Positions 24,548 through 35,915 of a stretch of 64,000 nt of DNA are shown piece after piece. The first letter of the stretch is position 1; each line of letters opens with the position of its first letter. The notes under the pieces are model-generated. The model worked only from the letters and a program-made list of their open reading frames with translations, did not search any database and had not been told where the DNA came from. A program made the translations under genes and the position numbers. This DNA is from Luidia sarsii (lineage: Eukaryota > Echinodermata > Asteroidea > Paxillosida > Luidiidae): NCBI GenBank assembly GCA_949987565.1, contig OX465111.1:2764459-2828458 (forward strand), read 5' to 3'.

Positions 24548-25385
24548 TTAAGCTCATCTTATTCTCTTGTAGACCAGGAGGAAATTGCATAGAGCCGCTT
24601 AATCACCAACATTTGATTCAGCACGAAAAGCCTTGGCCAATAAAATCAGGTTGCCAGCCAAAGTTTTGCTTGTATCCAAAGCTGAGCAGTTAGTAGCATC
24701 CTTGATTGGAGTACACATTGAGTGCAGCAAGCAGCGAGTGAAATACGGCTGGCAATCTTTTATCAAAGGATGAATTTTCATGAAAAGCACTAAGCAGATT
24801 TTTGTGTGTGTGCTTATAAAAGTGGTTCTAACTTCTATGAAAAATGGCCCCAGGCCTGTCCGCCACATTACCTGACTGTTGGTTTGATATTCTTAATATA
24901 CCGGTACCAGACTAATAATAATACTGATAATAATGATTTTAGAAATAAACATTTCTAATTCGCAATCACCAAAACCTCAAAGGGCCTGCATTTGATCCCA
25001 CCAAACTCATCCTAACTTAAGGACCAATCACAAGGGAATGCACAGACACCATATGGGCGAAGTTGCCAAGCTACATGTATGTGTATCTCAAAGGAAGATA
25101 GGAATACTTGTGCTAAAAAAAAAAGAGGAATCACAGAGCAAACTACATAGGAATACATGTGTATTTCCAAGCGAAAAGTCAGAATCAGTTGTCAAGAGCT
25201 TGTAAAAAGCGATGTTACTTTTCTTTTTGTTATTGTACCACAGGTGAATAGCACTTTTCATGGGTACGTGCGAGACAAGCAGCTCACCACACCAAATGTG
25301 CTCAAACAGAATATGTCTGAAAATTGTGATTTATATTTCTTATGATTATGGTTGTATTTAACATGAGGGAGATTTTATAAAAGTT

Positions 25386-25435
25386 AGTGGGCCTGACGTT
25401 TCGATCCTAGCAGGACCTTTCTCAAAGGCAGAGTG
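25386..25435 (-). ncRNA. Penelope-type tail with hammerhead-like motif
   Basis: Same unit as at 57326, with the standard GAAACGTCAGGCCC end, located directly 3' of the truncated GIY-YIG copy. Confidence 0.55.
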
Positions 25436-25439
25436 ACAA

Positions 25440-25815
25440 GGACAACACAGATACATGTACACGAAGGAAGGGGGAAGAGAGTGAATAGGACACGGATGAG
25501 AAACAAAGGACAAAGAGTGAAGCTGGTAGGGAGAGATCAAAGGGAAGGGCAAGGAGTAAGGTAGGGATTAGTGAGAAGAGGGGGAAAGATCAAAGAGAGA
25601 AGTGTGAAGGAGTGAACACAAAAGAAGGATTATCGGAAAGCTGCATGGTGTTAGTCATTACCCTCCTGGATGTTGAGACCATGTGGTTGAATAGTCCGAA
25701 GACACTTCATCCACATTTTCTCACGGCTTAGACGGACAGCATTACTACGGTGACCAAGGGATTCTATGCCCAGTACACTCATATCTGATATTGAATGATC
25801 AGGGAAATTTAGATA
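25440..25815 (-). pseudogene. Second Penelope-like 3' fragment with partial GIY-YIG domain
   Basis: The minus strand reads DHSISDMSVLGIESLGHRSN, then AVRLSREKMWMKCLRTIQPH and GLNIQEGND-stop near 25657. Its 3' untranslated region is almost identical to that at 57373-57595. The frame is lost above about 25815, so most of the nuclease and all of the RT are gone. The hammerhead-like tail follows at 25386-25435. Confidence 0.8.
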
Positions 25816-26317
25816 ATGAGGGCGATTTAGAAAGAAAACAAATTCTTACGGAAGTATGAAAGTATGGCTCTGATTTATCTGGATCAAAGCTCTTCCATGA
25901 GGAAAAACAAACAGGGGGGGGGGGGGCTTTTACGACTCAACAACCAATCATCAAGGGCGACTTGAATGGTCTGCTTCAAATGGCAAAGGGCAGAAGGGGA
26001 GATAAAAAGAGAGAGAGAGATGGAACTTCCCCGGCCTGAAGGAATCCGTGTCAATTATTGGACCTTCCATGATCAACAAGCATCACGCCCCAGGAGCCGT
26101 GGAAACAGCTCGATATTCCCATGGCAACGGGGGCTGCCTGAGACTTCCTGTTCATTCAACTGCAGAAAAATCCTAAGTTTTTGTTTGTATTTTAATTTTA
26201 ATATTTTTTTTTAAAGGAGGTCAGATTCACTCAGGCAGCCTCCGAGTCTTACAACACCCACCCATCCCCCCACCACCACCAACATCACCGCCTGGGAGCA
26301 AGCCACCCAGGACAACC

Positions 26318-26446
26318 CTAGGGTGGATATCACAAAGCCTTGCGATGCATCATAACTCAACGTACGACGTGTAACCCTTCCTAAGTCCCGATAGTTCATA
26401 TGGTTTATGTGCATCACTCATCGACGTTGCGATTGATCATGAAGAA
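26318..26446. mobile_element. MITE, GGTTTCACCAAACTCATCGT family, end fragment
   Basis: GGTGGATATCACAAAGCCTT, GCGATGCATCATAACTCAAC and CATCGACGTTGCGATTGATC match the family; it directly abuts the fold-back element starting at 26452. Confidence 0.55.
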
Positions 26447-26451
26447 GTAAT

Positions 26452-26681
26452 AGGTTTGCGGTGACACCATGTACATTTGTTTCTTTTGTGAGTAATGGCT
26501 CTGAAAAGAACCGGAGGAACTCGACGTTTCAAACAGTGTTCTTCGGTGTTTGTCTTCAGTCGACTTAAGTCTCCTGAAGACGAACAGAGTACACTGTTTG
26601 AAACATCGAGTTCCTCCGGCTCTTTTCAGAACCGCACTTACTCACAAAAGAAACATTTTACATGGTGTCACCACAAACCTA
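26452..26681. mobile_element. Fold-back element with hammerhead-like motifs in both arms
   Basis: Same ends as the 24.4-kb element (AGGTTTGCGGTGACACCATG). The plus strand at 26574-26604 reads CTGAAGA, C, GAACAG, AGTACA, CTGTTT, GAAAC, and the minus strand at 26522-26558 carries a second version. CTGANGA plus stem plus GAAA is the hammerhead core pattern. Confidence 0.8.
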
Positions 26682-27113
26682 CTGCTCGGAGATCAGCCAT
26701 TGCTAAAAGAAGGAAGCCAATATTGCCAAGGAAACAGTTGGCAGTTGACAAAAAAAAAAAGGAGACAGTGCAAGAAACTTTCACTCCTATTTCTGGTTGT
26801 CTTAGTTTGTGAAGGATGCACAATGTGGTATGTCGGGCCAGCTGTTTATTGATCAATTCTTGACAGCTAACACCTACACAGTGTGGCTCTGAAAATGGCC
26901 GCTCGAGCACGAAAAATTGAACATGAATGGAAAACTGGAAACGAAATTGGGTTACAAATCAAGGGCCCCACTTCAAATGGCTGCTCTAAAAAAATGTAAA
27001 CAAAATTGCATGGAATGAAAATAAAATGTCTAAAAAAGGGCCTTTCAATCAAACAGCGCGGTACTGAAATTAATCACTTACAGGTATGATTACATAAAAA
27101 AAATGGCAAAGAA

Positions 27114-27200
27114 AACTTTGACTGAACCTGAATCTGAGCCGAGACTTCTGGTTTGCGTACCAGCTCTCTTCCCATCTGACTCTGAGTTATCCAGCCCTTT
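27114..27200 (-). repeat. tRNA-derived SINE fragment
   Basis: Minus-strand copy with AACTTTGACTGAACC, CTTCTGGTTTGCGTACCAG and TGAGTTATCCAGCCC. The B-box side is decayed. Confidence 0.55.
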
Positions 27201-27460
27201 AATAGATAGTGGCCTTCTAAATGGTCAACTAGTCTGTGCCAGGGTGGGGGCGCCAGTCAGAAGCAATTTAACCATTAATTGCCAAATACCTCCAGGGAGC
27301 ACAACCTCGCTTTCAAAGCGCGGTTGTGATCCCTGGAGATATACGGCAGTTAACTTCACGAAAGCGGGGATGTGATCCCTGGAGATATAATGGCAGTTAA
27401 TGGTTAAATGGCTTCTGGCCGGCAAAGACTAGTTGACTATATGGGAGGCCACCATCTAAG

Positions 27461-27535
27461 GGCTGGATAGCTCAGATGGGATGAGTGCTGGCATGCAAAA
27501 CCAGAGGTCTCAGGTTCATATACCCGGTCCAGTCA
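27461..27535 (+). repeat. tRNA-derived SINE head
   Basis: GGCTGGATAGCTCAGATGGG, then CTGGCATGCAAAACCAG and GGTTCATATACCCGGTCCAG. It can fold as a tRNA: D arm GCTC/GAGT-like, anticodon arm CTGGC/ACCAG with loop ATGCAAA (anticodon GCA), and GGCTGG pairing with CCAGTC. A- and B-box promoter motifs are recognisable. Confidence 0.75.
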
Positions 27536-29589
27536 CAATTTGATTTGGCATTTTTCAGATTTCAATACATTGGGTAGTTTTGTATTTGAAATTTAAAAAC
27601 CTGCAATACAATTCCACTATTTGTTCAAAAGTCTTTTTTTCATTGACTTGTTTCACTTCGGAATTCTACATTGTCTTCTGGACATTCACCTCTTTTCTTT
27701 ATTGCATTTCAATTGGCCGGAATTCTACATTGTCTACTGGACATTCAACTCTTTTTTTAATTTTTTTTTTTTTGCGGGGGTGAGACCCTTTTCTCTAAAA
27801 AAGACTTTTCCTAAAGGGTAACTGAAGAACAGTCCCAGTTTGGGTAAAGAAAAATATAAACAAAATCTTAAGTTGAATGCATACACTGTGGTTGAGCCGT
27901 TTTGAATGGCGTGACCATTCCGGTTTCCTTGGACACTAAGAAACCTTATTTGGAGCCCTGCAGTCAAATACACGTAGCACAGTTCTCTTTGACGTCCAGC
28001 ATTTATCTTAGCTGGCGAAGAAAACAATGCCTATGTATTTCGATCACTGCCCAGAGGGGTATTTGAACAGACCTGAAAGCCAAAATCCGTCTTCTCTTAC
28101 TGAATATACAACAGGCAAGCTTAGTTTATTTTATAAACTTTTCTTAGCCCCTTCATCTTCTCGCTGGGGATCCACTTACTCCATGAGGCCAGGGGGAAGC
28201 CAGTCATCCTTGCACTAGTCTGAGGGCTCTTGCTATACCGTAGCATGAGGCTTATGCAAAGTGTATGGTCACGACAAGCCCACACAAACAACAGTGGCTA
28301 CACTCTAGGACGCTTCTTTCCATCTTGAAGTAAATAATAATTAAAAAAAACACTGGCAAACTGCCCACTGACTAAAATGACCTGCAATAAATAAATCTCA
28401 AAATCTCAAGGGTTCTAAAAGGAGCGAAACAACAGGCTCTCTAACTTTTTTTGAGATTCTGTCTATCTTGTTGATTCGTCCACAGGATCTTCACAGAATT
28501 ATCATGCACATTGTGCTTGCAAATTGAGCTTTGGTTCAAAATAGTTCCCCCCCCCCTTTCATAAACTTTCATAATGGTCTCGCCACCAATGACCACCGAT
28601 GTAGTCATGGACCTATGAAAATAGCTCCATGGTGGTGTGAAGTAAGGTAAAAAAAATAGCTGTATGGAAAATCGCCAACCACACGGCCCAGAGAGGACCA
28701 CTCGAGGTGATGGCTAAGCCTGAGAAGTGAGGACAGGGGAACAAACAAGGAGGAGATCAAAGGCTAGAAAGACATCTAGATTATTCATGTTCAATGCTTA
28801 AAGGCTACCTGAAATAAAAAGGAATATGATGTGTAATCGATCAGAGAGGGTATGAACTGTTTGTTTTTTTATAATATAGTAATCATATTTTTGAGAAAAC
28901 AGCAAGATTCTCGACAGAAAACTGCCCCCCACTTTTCAACCCGAAAAATTGCTACGTGTGTGCCATGTTTTTCTTGTGGACGCACGTACGGGTGCGCGTA
29001 TACTATATGTGTGTGTGTGCAGTCGATTATGCAATATTGCATTGCCGATGACGTCATTGGCAAAAGCTTTAGCTCGCGCGCAAAAGAGGTTTTTTTGTGG
29101 GCGGGACACGCTAACGATCTTGTTTTCCTTTTACGGTCGTTATTTTGGGGGTAGACATTAAAAGTGTTTGTGAACTGGTTTTGCCTTGATTAAGTCTTAC
29201 AATAGTTTCCTCGATATTAGAATTTTCTATTTCAGGTACCCTTTAAATTGGGACCGGATGTATGTGGGAGGAAAGCAGGATGCGAGGGAGCATTCTGATG
29301 CAAGTACAACAACAGCAGCATCGCAGACAAAGACAAAGACAAAATAATAAGTGCAGGGGCTTTCGTAGCTACGACTTCCGTCATCAGATTAGGTGAAGTG
29401 GCAGAGTGATAGCACAGGGATCCAGTTTTCTGTAAGTCTGTCCTCAATCAGTCTCCAAAGCCATGGAACCAACAACCACTCCAGGCTGGATGATCTATCC
29501 GGCTTTTTTTTTGGGGGGGGGAGGCTGAGGGGTACGTACATGTACATAAAGAGCAATACTGTGTGGACTTGGACTCTGCTCGTCGTCAC

Positions 29590-29685
29590 GAGACTGAGTG
29601 ACAGTAGACAACGGGCAAGAGTACACACTGCCCAAGATGTTACCGGCTCTTTTCTGAGCCACACTCCCCATCTCAAAACAGCGGC
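29590..29685 (+). repeat. Partial copy of the fold-back family
   Basis: GACAACGGGCAAGAGTACAC, ACTGCCCAAGATGTTACCGG and CTCTTTTCTGAGCCACACTC match the right arm of the 54.4-kb copy. Confidence 0.55.
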
Positions 29686-30019
29686 CAAGCCAGACTGGTC
29701 CCCGCAGAAGGATCTTCCCTGACTGGCCACTTACTGGTTCCCAGCAGCCCGGTGGAAAAAAATCGCATACGATTAAAGCTAATCCTAGTTATATAGATAC
29801 CCAGCACAATTTGAGGCAGAAAATTCATTGGAAACACGGAAAATACATTGCACTACATGCACAAGCAGGATACCGGTTGTGTAGGGTTCGTGTAGTGCTA
29901 CGCAAGCAGTGTCCTGAAATCCCTGCCTATGGCTACGTGCTGCATATGATCCTAGCTGCTCTCAGTGGTATGCAAAGATGGCGCTGATGTACTTAGCTCT
30001 CAAGTGACTCGAGGTGCTG

Positions 30020-30130
30020 ATTCTGCCTTTGAGAAAAGGTCCCGCTAGGATCAAAAAGTCAGGCCCTCTACTTTTTTTTTTAAGATTTGCATTTTGGACA
30101 TTAAAGTCAGTAAGAAGTTGGAACATATCT
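30020..30130 (+). repeat. Penelope-type tail copy
   Basis: TGCCTTTGAGAAAAGGTCCC, GCTAGGATCAAAAAGTCAGG and the outer AGTCAGTAAGAAGTTGGAAC segment are visible. The core is damaged (CAAAAAG for CGAAACG). Confidence 0.6.
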
Positions 30131-30948
30131 GTATGTAACTCTTGGTCGAGTTCGGGCGGTCTGTTCTTAACACGCGAACCTCGTTCTCGCGCTCGAACTG
30201 CGCGAACACGACCCAAGAACGCTGCCCTCGGAGCAGGACTGCACACCGCCTCTCTGCCAGGGTTGCTCAACGAACAGCCAAGAACGCGCGCGCCCGAACT
30301 CGACCATCAATGCCTAAATTCCTTCCTTGGTGATGGCGTCAAGCAAGAGAAGACCGGAAGACTGCCACCCCCCCCCCACAGGGAGAGGGCAGCGTGACTC
30401 AATCTTCAGTCTCACATCACCAGAGGGCTTCTGGCTGCTGTCAGGGAGAGAGCGTGGTCTCCTATGTGCACACCTGTCCTGATCTACAGTGTCCGATGTC
30501 TTTCGATTGCCGCAGGGTTCAAGTGCGCACACAGTACTGACTGAACAGCCTACTGTCATAGACACGGATGAATGTCAAACGTGTACTTCCATTCCAGCAG
30601 CTGTTTTGCAGAGAAACCTTATATCAAATTTCAAGTGGGGCTGGCGGCACGTATACATACATGTACACTACAGTTATCACACCACAACATTCAACTGCCA
30701 ATGAGAAAGCTCCTACATGTACTTGGATCCAAACATTTGGGCCCTCTACATTTTTAACATTCAACGGCTTCTTAAAAATGGCAAAGAAAACTTTTGACTG
30801 GACCGGGATGTGAACTTCAGACCTCTGGTTTGGCGTACATGTACGGTACTAGGTCTCACTCCGGCAAAGACCAGTTGACTATTTGGGAAGGCCACCAACC
30901 AATAGCAGCTGGGAAAGACTGGTGCCGGATGATATCCGGAGGCCCTAC

Positions 30949-31099
30949 CTTGTCCTGGCTGGCGGCCACCTTTTCCGAGCCGATCATCTGTAAGGCCTCT
31001 GTAAGGTCATCCATCAGGTTCATATCGGACGGCTGCACATCTTGACTCTTGGTTACTGGACAGTCAATCTTTAGCTTTGGCGCTGAAAAAGGCCGACCA
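30949..31099 (-). CDS. DENND1: DENND1-like coding exon, tail region
   Basis: After a split Ser codon it reads GRPFSAPKLKIDCPVTKSQD, VQPSDMNLMDDLTEALQMIG and SEKVAASQDK. Phase picks the acceptor TGTCTTTCAG over the AG 17 nt further in. On the transcript the acceptor is preceded by about 630 nt of almost pure pyrimidine (31100-31735). The donor is AAG/GTAGGG, phase 0. Confidence 0.8.
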
Positions 31100-31697
31100 C
31101 TGAAAGACAGGAGGAAGAGAAGGTGGAAGAGTAGGAGGAGGAGAAAAGGAGTAGGAAGAGGAGGGGAGGAGGAGAAGGAGGAGGAGGAGGGGAGGAGGGG
31201 GAGGAGGAGGGAGAGGAGGGAGAGGAGAGGAAGAGGAGGAAGAGGAAGAAGAGGAAGAGGAGAAGAAAAGGAGGAGGTGGAGGATGAAGAAGAGGAGGAA
31301 GAGGAGGAGGAGGAGGAAGATGAGGTGGAAGAGGAGGAGGAAGAGGAGGAGAAGGAGGTGGAAGAGGAGGAAGAGGAGGAAGAGGAATAAGAGGAAGAAG
31401 AGGAAAAGGAAAAGGAAGAGAAAGAGAAAGAGAAAGAGAAAGAGAAAGAGAAAGAGAAAGAGAAAGAGAAAGAGGAAGAGGAAGAGGAAGAGGAAGAGGA
31501 AGAGGAAGAGGAAGAGGAAGAGGAAGAGGAAGAGGAAGAGGAAGAGGAAGAGGAAGAGGAAGAGGAAGAGGAAGAGGAAGAGGAAGAGGAAGAGGAAGAG
31601 GAAGAGGAAGAGGAAGAGGAAGAGGAAGAGGAAGAGGAAAAGGGAAGAGGAAAAGGGAAGAGGAAGAGGAAGAGGAAGTGCAAGAGGAAGAGGAAGA

Positions 31698-31728
<31 letters not shown>

Positions 31729-31735
31729 GAGGAGG
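31100..31735. repeat. 636-bp polypurine tract at a 3' splice site
   Basis: GGAGGAGGA, then GAGAAA and about 25 GAGGAA hexamers on the plus strand. On the transcript it is a pyrimidine run directly upstream of the acceptor at 31099. Confidence 0.95.
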
Positions 31736-31978
31736 TTTATTAGAGACAGATGGCTGAGACTGGTGCTGAGTAGTATGCAGAGGCCATGGCTTGTCCTCAG
31801 TGACCGAAGACAACAGACAGTATGCAGCAACATTTGAGTTTGTAAAACAAGTCTTGGAGACACAATGTAGCGATATTGCCTATCGCACAGAGACAAAAGT
31901 TCTAAACGTTTCTGTCCTGCTTTTTTTTTAATCGGATGGGTTGGGAGGGAGAGGCCACAGGAACTGGCAATGTCTTAC

Positions 31979-32091
31979 CTGTCAAAGATCTGTCTCTGTG
32001 GCGTGGTGACTGCTTGGGAAGGGATCCCAACGACAGTCAATGGCCTTGCTTTCTCCTCCAGGATCCACTGAGCAGAGTTGGCCGACGTTTT
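31979..32091 (-). CDS. DENND1: DENND1-like coding exon, tail region
   Basis: A 113-nt exon reading KTSANSAQWILEEKARPLTV, then VGIPSQAVTTPQRQIFD plus two bases. ARPLTV resembles the RRPITVHFG segment of DENND1A. The acceptor is TTCTAACAG and the donor is GACAG/GTAAGA. Phase 0 in, phase 2 out, which selects the upstream acceptor of the next exon. Confidence 0.78.
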
Positions 32092-32379
32092 CTGTTAGAA
32101 GTAAAACAAAAAAACCAACAACACAAATTTCAATATGGTTTCAAAGTTCTCTGCCAGATTTTCCATTATTTGTTTGACTTAAATTGAATTAAAAAAAAAC
32201 CAAAGAAGCTTTATCTACTTTGTGCGATCCCCGAGCTGCTGTAACCATGTTTTTAATGCAGCAATTGTTTACGTCTGAATGAGAGTGGGGGTGCGATCCC
32301 TGGAGATAAAATGGCAGTTGACATGGCGCCCCTACCCCGGCAAAGACTAATTCACTTTTTGGGAAGGCCACCATCTAAG

Positions 32380-32453
32380 GGCTGGATGGCTCAGATTGTA
32401 AAGAGCACTGGTACGCAAAAACAGAGGTCTCAGGCTAAAATCCCGGTCCAGTT
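32380..32453 (+). repeat. tRNA-derived SINE head
   Basis: GCTGGATGGCTCAGATTG, GCACTGGTACGCAAAAACAG and AATCCCGGTCCAG. The upstream body (TGCGATCCCTGGAGATAAAA) is present from about 32285. Confidence 0.7.
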
Positions 32454-33138
32454 CAAGTTTTCATTTTTCAAAAAAGACAATTTCAAGTAAATGTTGCAAA
32501 ATGCTTACTGACTGAAAGACCAAAATGTAAACTTTTACCATGGTTCATTGAGGGCCACAAATGGTGACCTAAATTAATGTACACAAAAGTATGCATGTCT
32601 GGAACTACAATGTACTCTCATTTATGTAGGAGCACACGGTAGAGGCTCATGTGGTAGTGCAAGCAATATTTCCCAAGGAAGATCACCTGTACCAGAACAT
32701 ATACCGGTACAGTATATCATACGGCCACACTGAAGACTGCAATGACGGTACCTTGTATATACCGTATGTATGTACTAGTACATTTTACATTTATATCCCG
32801 GGGTATGCATACCGTAGTACATGTGTATAGTCAATATTGTCTGCTGTGACCCAGACATCGTCCAAGAAATTATATGCAGTTTACATAGGAAGCTTCTATT
32901 TCAAATGGACTACAGTTAATGTTACATATTGAAGACATTCATAAATAAGGTCTCTATTACCTAAACTGTAGGTACTGTACATAATTTTACATATTGAACA
33001 CATTCTTGCATAAGGTGACTTTTACCTAAACTGTGGGGACGTTATTTTACATTTCAAATGCAACCTTTGTTTTTGGTCCATGGAGGCTGTTCCTTACCGT
33101 AGAAAAGACTTGAAGGTTTGCATTGTGGGAATACTAAT

Positions 33139-33322
33139 AGGAAGATTTGCGGCGACACTGTGTAGCACTTCTCTTTCGAGAAGGAGCGTGGCTCTGAAAA
33201 GAGCCGGTAACTCAACAACATTATGGGTAGTGTGTACTCTGCCAGTTGTCAGGAGACTGCCGTATGTTAGCCACACTCCTTAGCAAACGAGAAGTCCCAC
33301 ATGGTGTCACTGCAAACCTTCC
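33139..33322. mobile_element. Fold-back element, GGTTTGCGGTGACACC family
   Basis: Ends GGAAGATTTGCGGCGACACT and the matching GGTGTCACTGCAAACCTTCC. Inner GGCTCTGAAAAGAGCC and GTGTGTACTCTGCC are family hallmarks. The hammerhead-like centre is decayed (CTGACAA on the minus strand and no GAAAC). It lies next to the donor of the exon at 33339. Confidence 0.75.
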
Positions 33323-33338
33323 AATGATTGCTCCTTAC

Positions 33339-33482
33339 CCTCCTGACATCCGCGGCCATTCTTGGGGTGACCGGGCTGCCCTGGGGGCTGGCAGAGGGTG
33401 AGGTAGGGGCGCTGGAGGGGGCCTGCAGGGGCAGGGAGATGTTCAGCGTGGTGTGGCGCCGAATATCCAAATCCTCGGTCTC
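33339..33482 (-). CDS. DENND1: DENND1-like coding exon, Ser/Pro-rich linker
   Basis: A 48-codon phase-0 exon starting ETEDLDIRRHTTLNISLPLQ, then a Ser/Pro/Ala-rich run (APSSAPTSPSASPQGSPVTP) and RMAADVRR. The acceptor is AATTTGCAG and the donor is AGG/GTAAGG. The fold-back repeat at 33139-33322 ends only 16 bp past the donor. Confidence 0.82.
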
Positions 33483-33607
33483 CTGCAAATTGAGATTCAA
33501 CAAATAAACGGCAAACAAATTAAGGAAAAACAGAACTTTTAAAACAATTCCGAAAAATGGCAAAGAAAACCTTTGACTGTACAAGTCAATGGAGGACTGT
33601 CTCAAAG

Positions 33608-33645
33608 CTGTCTCCTGCTAGGATCGAAACGTCAGGCCCACTAAA
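33608..33645 (+). repeat. Penelope-type tail fragment
   Basis: CTGTCTCCTGCTAGGATCG then AAACGTCAGGCCCACTAAAT. The 5' half is lost. Confidence 0.6.
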
Positions 33646-34588
33646 TTTTATAATAGAAATCTGCTGTAAACTGATTAGTAATAATACATGACGCTTGTAA
33701 GGTGCTTAAATACAGCTATTCCTAAGCACACCGATGTCTGTATTACTCTTTAAACAGTAAATCATCCATGTATAACAATGCGAATGAGATCAATCATACA
33801 AGCAGTTAAACTGACAACTGACAAGTCAAACCGCACTATAGAGGTACAGAGATGGCTTGGTGAACATCCCCATGAGAGAAAGCGAATAACAACTGCACTG
33901 CAAATCACACAGCCTACACAATATCAAAGCAATCCTGGCTCTCACATGGGTAAACATTTCACTTCTGTTCTTTCATTTGTTTCCCATCAAGGAGTAATGG
34001 CGCACGGCATCCCAGCAAGCACTTTCAAATTGCGTGCAGTTTCTCCATTTTGACAAATTTCCCTTCCCCCCAATGCATTCAATTGTCTTCCTTTCTATTT
34101 CGTTCATCAGAGACAATCAGTGTCCCTTTCAGTGAGAGCTTTCAATTTGTCAAATCTGCTACGAGGACCACAACCTTACACAAGCGTCATGACTGAGAGC
34201 AAGACCTTCGGCGAGAAAAAGATGACTATCAGGTTTCAATTTAGCTGCAAAATTTGGCAATCACTCCATGGGTCGGCATCTTAGCAGCCATTGCCAATTA
34301 CCCGGGTGAGATGGATGCATCAGAACACAATACTCGTTCGTTTGTCCGTTGCTTCATTCCTGAAAGGACTACCTTGGATTACTAATCTAACTACGTAGCC
34401 ACACGAATCTAAACAAGAAGGTCCTTTGTGAGTCAGCTGATTGTCTCATCAGAGCTCACGCAATGCAGGCGTGCCGCGGGGTGATTTGTATATGAGCAAG
34501 GTTGGCGATAACAATAGAATGCGGGGGAAAGTTCTCCACCGTGCCTGTTATGTAATAAAGCCCATTGCCTCGGCATGCGTGTTTCCTG

Positions 34589-34622
34589 TGTGTGTGTGTG
34601 TGTGTGTGGGGGTGTGTGTGTG
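34589..34622. repeat. GT microsatellite
   Basis: GT repeat with one GGGG interruption, in an intron. Confidence 0.9.
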
Positions 34623-34750
34623 CAATCTACAGCTGTCCTCCAATGCAAGCAGTTACGTGAGCTGCCGCCACCCCCACCCACCCCCACGACCACTAACCCC
34701 GGCAAAGAAAGTTGACCATTTGGGAGATTTGGGAAGGCCAACATCTAAGC

Positions 34751-34920
34751 GCTGGCTACGGTAGCTAACATAAGAATGCTAGTACGCAAAACAAGAGGTC
34801 CCGGGTTCAAATCCCAGTCCAGTCAAAGTTTTCCAATTTTAAAAAATGGTAAAGAAACGTGTGACTGGACTAGGACTATAACTGGAGACCTCTGGTTTTG
34901 TGCACCAGTGCTCTCCCCGG
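34751..34920. repeat. Two SINE heads in opposite orientation
   Basis: Plus copy 34751-34825 (ACGCAAAACAAGAGGTC, GGGTTCAAATCCCAGTCCAG) is followed by a minus copy 34853-34920 (GTGACTGGACTAGGACTATA, CTCTGGTTTTGTGCACCAG). Confidence 0.65.
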
Positions 34921-35271
34921 CAAAGTCTAGTATGGTATTTGAACGAATGGGGGCAGGGAAACTGTGATTTCCAAAATCTCCCTTAAATTTTGTTTCAACC
35001 AAATTTTTGTACATGCAAATTTTCCCCAAAACAAGGCTATAAAGCCACTCAAGGTTAAGGGCTAGAGAAAGGAGATAGAGAGGAACTCTGGAGGGCTGGA
35101 GATAGGAATTGATATTCCTTTTAAACAGGGCAAGATCGTAGGCAGGGGGGAAAACAAGAACCAGGAAGGGAAGTCCAGAGAGAGGCAGAACAAGGGAAGA
35201 AGCCGTTCCGATACCTCTTTGGTATCAAAGAACAAAGAGTAATTGCACTGATCCTTTCTTTCATTGTTTAC

Positions 35272-35331
35272 CTTTCCTTTGATGAGCTTGGTCTTCATAC
35301 CAATCAGTTGCTTGTTGGCAAAGTCCCGGCC
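35272..35331 (-). CDS. DENND1: DENND1-like coding exon, linker helix
   Basis: A 20-codon phase-0 exon, GRDFANKQLIGMKTKLIKGK, matching FAKDHAKMGIKEVKNRLKQK in DENND1A/B. The acceptor is TTCTCACTCCAG and the donor is AAAG/GTAAAC. Confidence 0.88.
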
Positions 35332-35744
35332 CTGGAGTGAGAAAGAATGCATTAGCAGACACAGAGAAAATTTAATACTGTACGTTGCATACCACACGTT
35401 TCTCTCCCCCCCCCCACTCAAAAAATGATGGGAAGTCTGAAACCTTTGTCCTTCAAATACATGAAATTATGGGAAAATGACAAATGTTCTTCGGCAGAGC
35501 GACGAAAAGTCAAGGTTCCGTAATTTTTCATCATTTCTGAGACATCAGCCCTTAAAAAACAAGCAAACTCGCCCACACTTAAAATAAACCGTTGTGGTAT
35601 TGTACATTGTACATGTGCAGCATGCTTGATTTTGTCATTTTAAGACAAGGCCCTGAGCCCCTGAATGTAGCCAAATATGTGAGGGCATGTAGGCCAGTTA
35701 GCAGGGCACCAATGCTATGCCACCATGGCCAGTTGGCTGACCAA

Positions 35745-35915
35745 CGAGGCAAGCTGGAAGGCCAACGAGGCAAGCTGGAAGGCCAACGAGGCAACCTGGA
35801 AGGCCAACGAGGCCAGTTGAAAGGCCAACGAGGCCAGTTGGAAGGCCAACGAGGCCAGTTGGAAGGCCAACGAGGCCAGTTGGAAGGCCAACGAGGCCAG
35901 TTGGAAGGCCACCAG
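35745..35915. repeat. 21-bp minisatellite, 8 copies
   Basis: Unit GAAGGCCAACGAGGC(C/A)AG(T/C)TG. Variants AAGCTGG, AACCTGG and CAGTTGG are clustered in order along the array. It lies in an intron. Confidence 0.93.

Larger units (their letters stand above)
19435..30945 (-). other. 11.5-kb intron of the DENND1-like gene
   Basis: Between the exon at 30949 and the large tail exon, both phase 0. It contains fold-back elements, the truncated Penelope copy, SINEs and microsatellites. No further exon was convincing. CpG- and arginine-codon-rich DNA at 30140-30310 might hide one but shows no suitable splice pair. Confidence 0.7.

Noticed and set aside
27461..27535. Functional tRNA gene
   Set aside because: Present in many diverged copies with disrupted T-loop (GGTTCATATACCC) and a shared non-tRNA body, so it is a SINE head.
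30856..31896. Poly-Ser/Leu/Phe frames across 31.1-31.8 kb on the minus strand
   Set aside because: Only 31099-30949 is exon. The rest is the intronic pyrimidine tract read as codons.
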